A stretch of 64,000 nt of DNA from Forficula auricularia (Eukaryota; Arthropoda; Insecta; Dermaptera; Forficulidae): NCBI GenBank assembly GCA_024734495.1, contig JALMQS010000099.1, forward strand, positions 96,516,958 through 96,580,957, given 5' to 3'. Every line of letters starts with the position of its first letter. Position 1 is the first letter of the stretch. Below, in pieces: positions 57,903 through 64,000 of the stretch. The notes under the pieces are model-generated. The model saw nothing but the letters and a program-made list of their open reading frames with translations, ran no database searches and was not told the origin of the DNA. Both the position numbers and the translations under genes were made by a program.

Positions 57903-58260
57903 CGAGGGGTGAACCGCTATTGGAATTAGGTGTACACACCTTTGGAATTATGTGGAATTAATTTGGAATTCATTAGATAATGCCCTTTAATCTATTGTCT
58001 TCTACTTGGAAATGAAAGTGGAGGTAGGTTTTTTTTGATGAAAATGATGAGAGAAGGAGTTACACCAAAAAGGTGCAACCCCTAAAAGCCTGGGTTGGCC
58101 CCTCCATCGTGAAAAGATGAAAGAATTTTATGAGCTGGTTGGGGGTCGAAGGTATCTGTGAATACGGGTCTTAAATAGCTGAAGGATATAAGTCGCGGGA
58201 AAGATGGTGGCAGGGAGCGATTTCCAGTTTCTGGAGGTCTACACGATATTTCACCGCTCG
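57903..58260 (-). mobile_element. hAT-type MITE family M, copy 3, split by a LINE fragment
   Basis: It starts CGAGGGGTGAACCGC and, after a LINE insert, resumes as TCTACACGATATTTCACCGC ending at 58260. The perfect 8-bp duplication GTTTGGCC at 57895-57902 and 58261-58268 proves that both halves belong together. The orientation is opposite to copies 1, 2 and 4. Confidence 0.85.
58030..58240 (-). mobile_element. LINE 3' end, copy 2, nested in the MITE
   Basis: On the minus strand it encodes NWKSLPATIFPATYILQLFK and TRIHRYLRPPTSS, the C-terminus of a non-LTR ORF2. A 3' UTR with GGAGGGGCCAACCCAGGC and a tail of ATCATTTTCATC type follow. It matches 41083-41300. Confidence 0.78.
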
Positions 58261-58269
58261 GTTTGGCCT

Positions 58270-58790
58270 TATGTTTAAATTTATTAACTTCTGACTACAA
58301 TGCTTTCTATTGAGTGATTAACTTTATGGATAGTATAAGCGAGAGTAAATAATCAGTAGAGATTTAATGTGAAATAATTGACCCAGTATCCTTAACTCAT
58401 AGTAAATTCATATTATTTATTTAGCGAGAGAAAAGTGAAAAATTATGATTTAGCTAAGCTTATGGACTTGTATGGGAAAATATTTTTCAGTCATATGAAC
58501 TTTTCTAGTGCTAAGTTGAAAAGATGAAGTCAAAATCGTGAGAATTGATTCCAGAAAAGGCTAGTCCGATAGGCTAACTTAACTGCCTTGCTAACAGATT
58601 ATTAGTATTTAGTGGATAGATAGATATTTTCGTACCTACGATTATTACACTGTCTGATACTTTTTGTTTGTAAAAATATAATATTTGATTAAAATTTTTT
58701 AAAATCTCGAGCTAAAAGTTCATTTGATTTTAGAAAATTCTGATTTTGTCAAATTACACATTGGCTAGACTAGATGAGAGGTGTGAATTT
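58270..58790. other. spacer with a remnant of the 23343 repeat terminus
   Basis: 58370-58440 resembles the right-end complement of the 23343 repeat (TTTAATGTGAAATAATTGAC, CTTAACTCATAGTAAATTCA). No ribozyme core is left. Confidence 0.45.
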
Positions 58791-58794
58791 GCGA

Positions 58795-58945
58795 ACTGAA
58801 AAATTCCCTTAGTCTTTCAACAAACTTCTCCCCCAGTATTTGAAAACAACTTCAGAAATAGAGGTCGAAACGTCGTCCATTTTGATGAGATTTTCTCTTC
58901 AAAAATCTGCAATCTAGATTGTTTGAGATTGAACTTCTCTTTTGA
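58795..58945 (+). repeat. repeat V, copy 2, with a hammerhead-related block
   Basis: It is a relative of 25230-25345. It keeps GTCGAAACGTCGTCC intact, where copy 1 has two changes, and TTTTGATGAGATTTTCTC. The AAC and GTC flanks could form part of a stem I, but no CTGANGA box precedes GAAAC. Confidence 0.5.
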
Positions 58946-58949
58946 TAAA

Positions 58950-60030
58950 CAACTCAACTACTAAAGTATCAAATGTACAATAATTTCTTTCATTTCTCTT
59001 GGCTTAGCATGGCTTCCTTCCTTGCCTCTAGAGCTTGAATACTCCCCTAGTTCGCTGCTGGTTGCCTACCCTAAAGGCTTCCCCATAAACTCGCTTATGG
59101 AAGTTGACTTCAGATATGAACGTATTAGGGGAGATAAGTCATATATTTTCGAAAAACTTTTTTAAAATAAAAAAAATTAAAAAATTTTAAATGTATATCA
59201 CTTGAAAAAAATAAATAAATAAAAAATATAAAAAATAAAAATGTTTTTATTCCAGGAATTTTGGAAATTTGGAAAATTTTCACTTAAAAGGGAGGTTGAG
59301 CTATAACATTGTTTAGTGTCAAATTTAATCTAATTATATAGTTCTAATCTAGTTTCTCACATAAAGATTCTATTTTTAATGTTCTGTTCAAACAGAAAAA
59401 GTGTCAAACAAATGTCTGCATGTCTCTCTGACTGTCCCTTAGTGTGTCAAAGCATTGTATCCTGTAAGAAAAATAAGATACAAACTTGAAATTTACAAGT
59501 TATCTGTAATTTTTTCCAATATCAAAAATCGTATTAAATTGGATTATTATATTGGAGAGGGTGAAATAATTTGTCTGGTCAAAAATAAAAAGTATTTTTT
59601 TATTATCAGGTATCAGGTATCCCTGTAAAGATCTCATTAAAGAGAATTAAGATTATTATTATTATTTTTTAAATGTAATTCACTTTAAAATAACGGTATA
59701 GGACGGCAGTCAAAAAACAAGTACCACGAGATTTTCACATATTTTTTATTCCTATTTGGATTTTTAAACCACTGTGCCTAAAATTATAAAATATTATAAA
59801 TTTATACGTTCTTTCTTTATTAACGAAAAATAGAAAAAATAAAAATTAACTCAATTATTTAGAGATATAGGTTAGCAAAACTCAAATTTTTCAACCAGAA
59901 GTTTTGATGGTAAAAAGTTGAAAAAGTTTTAAGTTGTTTTGAAGAGATAAGCTGTGTATCACTAGGGTCAAAGTTAAAAATTTATTCAGTGAAATTAAAC
60001 TACTAAATTAAAAAACATCACTTGATTATT
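58950..60030. other. AT-rich spacer, nothing recognised
   Basis: No coding, splice or repeat match was seen. Confidence 0.4.
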
Positions 60031-60042
60031 TATTGACTAAAG

Positions 60043-60283
60043 CAATGTTTCTCAACCTGTGTGCCGTGGGAAACCAGTATGCCGCGAGAGATTGTCAAAT
60101 GTTTCGCGAGGCTTTATGACAAATAATTAAAATTGCATGGGTTTTGTAACTCTGAAAAGTTTTTGTAATTACTTCATTTTTTTTGTATCATACAACTTTT
60201 ACATATTTTTATATTCAGGTGTGCCGCAAATGATTCCATATATTTTTAGTGTGCCGTCAACTAAAAAAGGTTGAGAAACACTG
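60043..60283 (+). mobile_element. hAT-like MITE (241 bp)
   Basis: The ends CAATGTTTCTCAACCTG and AAGGTTGAGAAACACTG are inverted with one mismatch over 16 bases. Subterminal GTGCCG motifs face each other. The expected 8-bp duplication is not recognisable, so the copy is old or its flanks have changed. Confidence 0.8.
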
Positions 60284-60289
60284 CTCTAG

Positions 60290-61990
60290 CTTTAAAATTT
60301 CCGGATTAAAAATGAAAAAAAATAAACAATTATTGAGGTTTTAATGCGAAGTCTTAATATAGGCATAAATAAGTAATTTATATTTAAGTTTATTTATTAA
60401 TTACTACGTTATATCTAACGACGACGACGACGTTCGGGGGGCGATTCTTTAATTTGAATCCGATCGAGGAAAATAAATAAAAAGGCCATGGATAGAATTT
60501 CTTCCTTTATAGCAAAGAAAATGCAAGAATTTGAAAAACAAGTCAAGACCTGTTCAGACTATTAAAGATTTAATTTTTATTTTCTATTATTCTAGGAATG
60601 GCCTTTTGATCTTGGATCAAAATTACACTCGTTATAGAGAAAGCAAATATTTAATTGAACTTCAATAAAATTCGGACAATAATGTGAAAAAATAGGTACT
60701 TGTTCTAACTGGCGAAAGTACTGGGTCGTGAAAAAGTTTTAGTTTTTTCTTCATTTTCATCGTTCAATAGAAAAATTAAATTCATAAAAAGAAATCATCA
60801 TGAAAGTTTGTTCTGAAGCAAATATTTTATATTTTCAATGCAGAGAAGTGTTTAGATTTTGGGCTCTCTAAGCCAGTGTTTCTCAACCTGTGTCCTGAGA
60901 GCTAAAACATTTTTGAAGAAGCACGCCCACTAATTTTGGGTATGAGCCGCCACTGGTTATTTTATATTTAAAAAAAATATTGCAATTTAAATTACTTTTC
61001 TGGTTTCAAGATAGTTTTTATTTAAAACACCATGGAATTGTTTGTACGATTTTATTTACTTTATTTTCGAATTGTTTTTTTTTTTTTTTTATTTTCGAAT
61101 TGTTGAAAGAAGAAAGATGAAAGAATTAGAGGAAAAAAATATTTTTTTTTCTTGTTTATTTGGAGAATCAGAAGTTTATTTCAATTATCAAAAATTAAAA
61201 AAGTAATTAGTTAAAAAATTCACTTTAGGAGGTTCGGGATAGCAGCTCTATCTGGTTGATCTACGAAAAATCTTTTGTATTTCTGCAGAGTGACAACTTC
61301 TGCTTACTAAATTTTTTAATAAAAAAATTGTTAATAATGAGATTTATTTCGAATACAAATCTTTGTTTTGATAATATTAATAAAAAGAATATTGAGATAA
61401 ATTTTTTCTCATTATAAAAACATTTATTTAACACAAAAACGATTTCAAGAAATAGAGTTGGAATTCTACATAGTGCTTTTGTTATATTCTGTTGGCTGTA
61501 AATAACTTTTTATTTTTTACATTTATGAATAACTAATTAACTATACTGTCAAATCTATTGAAAATGTATCATTCGATTCATAAAAGTTGAATTATTGATC
61601 TGTATACATTTGTTGAAAATGGTATAATTTGTATAGAAGTTATAGTAGTTTTAAAAGCTCGGTCCATTTACTTCTATGTTAAAAAGACAATTTTTAATAA
61701 TTTATTCTCGGTAATGGGACAGACGATCAAATTCAAATTTCGGGAATAAATATTTAATACATCAATGATTCGATGGTAAAAATTTGAGAATTTTCTTATA
61801 AAAATGATAAACAGTCCCGAACCCTCTTAAGCAAGCAAAATAAAAATATCAGTAAATTCAAGAAAAAAACAATTGAAAAATCCCCCCCCCCCCCTCCGAT
61901 CTTTTAACATTGCTAGACACAAGTATGACTATTCTTGAATGTTAAATGAACTGATTTGTTTTCAAATATTAATGATTCTCTCATTCTGTT
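60290..61990. other. AT-rich spacer with one solo hAT-like end
   Basis: CAGTGTTTCTCAACCTGTG at 60874 is a left end of the same class as 60043, without a right end. CGACGACGACGACG near 60419 is a short GC-rich microsatellite. A run of C lies at about 61884-61896. Confidence 0.45.
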
Positions 61991-61995
61991 ATCAG

Positions 61996-62117
61996 AGCTC
62001 CGAGCGCCATCGTCCGTTCGTTCTGGCGACTCGGCTCTGTCGCTCGGCAAGTCTCCAGCAGAAAAGACGCAGAGAAATCAACCCACGCGTTTGCGAGAAT
62101 TCAATCTTTGTCTTTAG
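61996..62117 (+). other. candidate internal exon (plus strand)
   Basis: This 122-bp GC-rich block lies between an acceptor (TCTCATTCTGTTATCAG, ending 61995) and a donor GTATGTTT starting 62118. Two frames are open throughout. One reads SSERHRPFVLATRLCRSASL and so on; the other reads APSAIVRSFWRLGSVARQVS and continues SRKDAEKSTHAFARI. The third frame ends in TAG exactly at the donor. There is no ATG, so a 5' untranslated exon is equally possible. It could belong to the same gene as 20987-21055, but joining the two in the APSAIV frame creates a stop, so this is unproven. Confidence 0.5.
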
Positions 62118-62382
62118 GTATGTTTACTTTTATTCTTCTGTAGGATATATTAGTCTAATCTTTAGTGAATAATTAAGAACATTCAATTTAGTTGGGAATT
62201 AACCCTTTTAGATTAGACACTGCAAATTATAACCATAATGGACTAATTTATAGGAATGATTGAATTAACGAGAATGTTTTCAATCAATTGCTTGCTCTGA
62301 GTGCAATTTTTCTATTCCTCTTTTTAATCCACCTGACGACTACGAAGATGAACAAGAAGACTATAAAGAATAGAGTCTAGTT

Positions 62383-62436
62383 CAGTGGTTCCCAACCTTT
62401 TGTGGCCATTTTCCCTTTTTGGAGGTTGACTAACAC
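62383..62436 (+). mobile_element. solo left end of a hAT-like element
   Basis: CAGTGGTTCCCAACCTTTTG matches hAT-type ends. The family M MITE is inserted shortly after it, and no right end was found. Confidence 0.5.
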
Positions 62437-62600
62437 CGAGGGGTGAACTCGCCACCTAATATGCTGTACACCTATTTCCACTTGTACTTCCAAATATTTC
62501 CAAGTAATTTCCAAATATTTCCAAGTATCTAAATATTTCCAAATACTTGCAAAATACTTCAAAGAGGTGTACACCTACTTCCAATCGCGGATCACCCTCG
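62437..62600 (+). mobile_element. hAT-type MITE family M, copy 4
   Basis: It starts CGAGGGGTGAACTCGCC and ends TCGCGGATCACCCTCG, with the 8-bp duplication ACTAACAC / ACTAGCAC (one mismatch) at 62429-62436 and 62601-62608. The interior has expanded into repeats of AAATATTTCC. Confidence 0.85.
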
Positions 62601-62749
62601 ACTAGCACCTATCGCCGCCTTTACATTTTCATTGTATGCCTAATTTTAATTTGAAGGTGTAAATAATAAAGCAGATTTATTATTTTATTACATATACTAA
62701 ATTTTTAACAAAACACTCTATGACTCAACAAGCCGGAATCCTGGTAAAT

Positions 62750-63571
62750 GATATGGATAAATAATATTAGGTTCATGGACAGACGGTGGTATTTTGCGGG
62801 ACAGTCTGAAGATCTATGAGCATGATGAACGACCTCTCGATGCACAGTCTGAATATGGAATAGATGAATATAACCAAAACCAAATGCTATGGTAATAAGC
62901 AAAAATCCAATACAACCTGAATGTTGACCATAAATAATAAAATAATTGAGGAAGGTGAAACAACTACATATTTGGGAAGTACGGTCAGAGAGAATTGGGA
63001 CCATTCAGTTGAGATCCGCTGCCGAATAGAAAAAGCTCGAAGCACTTTCATCAGAATGTCGGGCCTGTTCAAGTGCCATTTCCTTAATTTGCCAACTAGA
63101 GTACGACTCCTCCGATGCTATGTGTTCCCTGTGCTTCTGTACGGAGCTGAGACATGGACGGTTACAGAAGCCGCTAGTAAAAGATTGGACGCATTTGAAA
63201 TGTGGCTATATCGAAGAATTTTGAGAATCCCTTGGACAGCCCATGTTACAAATAAAAATGTGTTGCAACGCCTAAATAAAGAAATGGAAATCATGACTAC
63301 AATCAAGGCAAGAAAACTGGAATATTTGGGACACATAATGAGAAATAAAGAACGATGTGGGCTCCTTCAGCTTGTACTACAGGGGAAGGTAATGGGAAGG
63401 AGAGGACCGGGCAGAAGACGCATCTCTTGGCTTAAAAACCTAAGAACTTGGTTTGCTACTTCCACTACGGGTCTATTTAGAGCCTCTGTAAACAAAATTA
63501 TAATTGCCAGAATGATCGCCAACGTCCGGTAACGGACAGGCACTAGAAGAAGAAGAAGAAGAAGAAGAAGA
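62750..63571 (+). mobile_element. RTE-like LINE, 3' fragment with (AAG)n tail
   Basis: It encodes the last part of reverse transcriptase and the C-terminal domain, then CGGTAACGGACAGGCACTAG and a run of AAG units at 63546-63571. Microsatellite tails of this sort are usual for RTE-type elements. The 5' part is missing. Confidence 0.85.
62770..63532 (+). pseudogene. non-LTR reverse transcriptase C-terminus
   Basis: From about 62790 the frame reads MSMMNDLSMHSLNM, then NITKTK, with several stops, so the ATG at 62921 (preceded directly by an in-frame TGA) is not a real start. From 62921 on, 203 codons are intact. Blocks are TTYLGSTVRENWD, RIEKARSTFIRMSGLFKCHF, VRLLRCYVFPVLLYGAETWT, DAFEMWLYRRILRIPWTAHV, ARKLEYLGHIMRNKERCGLL and GRRGPGRRRISWLKNLR, ending IIARMIANVR at 63532. 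This is the thumb and C-terminal region; the catalytic YADD box lies upstream and is missing. The good preservation suggests a fairly young insertion. Confidence 0.85.
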
Positions 63572-63609
63572 TTATTTTAAACAATTTTATTATCGTATAT
63601 AAAACAAGT

Positions 63610-64000
63610 TCAGGTTCAGTTTTTCCCCACAGTTGTGGATAATTGTCCATAGGCTTCACCCAGGGTAACTCTTAACCGCTCTGCTTGAAAATGATTTTCA
63701 CCTCACAGTCATACTTCATATCTAGAAACTCCGGTTGCAAAGAGTTATCAAGCTTATCCACAGCTTCAAACGAGAATGGATCTAGAATTCAACCAGGAAT
63801 TTGTAACTTGGTCAAATCTTCAAATCTTGATTCCATGTCAGCTTTTAACTGGTCAAGGTGATCAGTAAAAATTGGGATTTTGTCTTCTGGGAGTTCAGGA
63901 GTCTCGTTATCTGACATTGAACACTTTTTAAGGGTCGGAAACTGAATCAGCTCTTTACGGCCAATATTTACCTTGTCAATATCTAACTTGGCTATGAATG
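63610..64000 (-). pseudogene. hAT-like transposase fragment (GTF2IRD2/SCAND3-like group), runs off the edge
   Basis: Read on the minus strand from the right edge, it gives AKLDIDKVNIGRKELIQFPT, then SDNETPELPEDKIPIFTDHL and DQLKADMESRFEDLTKLQIP, a stop where Trp is expected, then ILDPFSFEAVDKLDNSLQPE, FLDMKYDCEVKIIF and a further stop. These match the order and spacing of the middle part of hAT-derived transposases of this group. At least two in-frame stops show that it is dead. The N-terminal part lies beyond the window. Confidence 0.75.

Overview
This window looks like intergenic or intronic DNA from an arthropod, most probably an insect. It is strongly A+T-rich (about 70% by eye), almost free of long open frames, and packed with decayed eukaryotic transposable elements. 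The supporting families are a DD41D mariner, hAT and piggyBac-type elements, RNase H-bearing LINEs, an RTE-like LINE and Penelope-like repeats. The order cannot be fixed from the sequence alone. No bacterial operon, rRNA operon, CRISPR array or intact tRNA is present.

Host coding sequence is sparse. The best piece is a terminal exon on the minus strand (32935-33263). It encodes one membrane helix, a cysteine-rich juxtamembrane segment and a tail with two PPxY motifs, and it has a clean splice acceptor. Two further GC-rich blocks on the plus strand have good splice acceptors and donors (20987-21055 and 61996-62117). They may be coding or untranslated exons of a gene with very long introns.

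Layout. 1-3485: LINE with endonuclease, reverse transcriptase and RNase H remnants. 4.1-9.1 kb: Penelope-like repeats and two unclassified repeat families. 10571-11467: deleted mariner. 13.2-15.2 kb: a hAT-type element with a nested ribozyme repeat, then MITEs. 15.8-17.0 kb: a TTAA-flanked element holding a nested foldback element. 19.5-24 kb: MITEs, a possible SINE, palindromic ribozyme repeats and another hAT-type element. 28.2-34.6 kb: MITEs, the host exon and a tandemly duplicated palindromic ribozyme repeat. 36.1-38.2 kb: a hAT with transposase remnant. 38.4-39.5 kb: LINE. 41-47 kb: LINE ends, a 5S-like fragment, MITEs, a ribozyme repeat, tandem repeats and a long inverted repeat. 48.6-58.3 kb: hAT MITEs, repeat copies and nested insertions. 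60-64 kb: MITEs, the candidate exon, an RTE-like LINE and the edge of a second hAT transposase.

The most interesting system is a set of at least eleven hammerhead-ribozyme-like motifs on both strands. Many lie as inverted pairs inside short palindromic repeats. Three such repeats are flanked by exact 14-bp target-site duplications and two by 13-bp ones. The motif has the CUGANGA box, one extra nucleotide, stem II, then GAAA, followed by a loopless self-complementary stem III (ACGU or AUAU). This is the kind of small hammerhead known to be associated with Penelope-like retroelements. No Penelope reverse transcriptase was seen here, so these copies appear non-autonomous.
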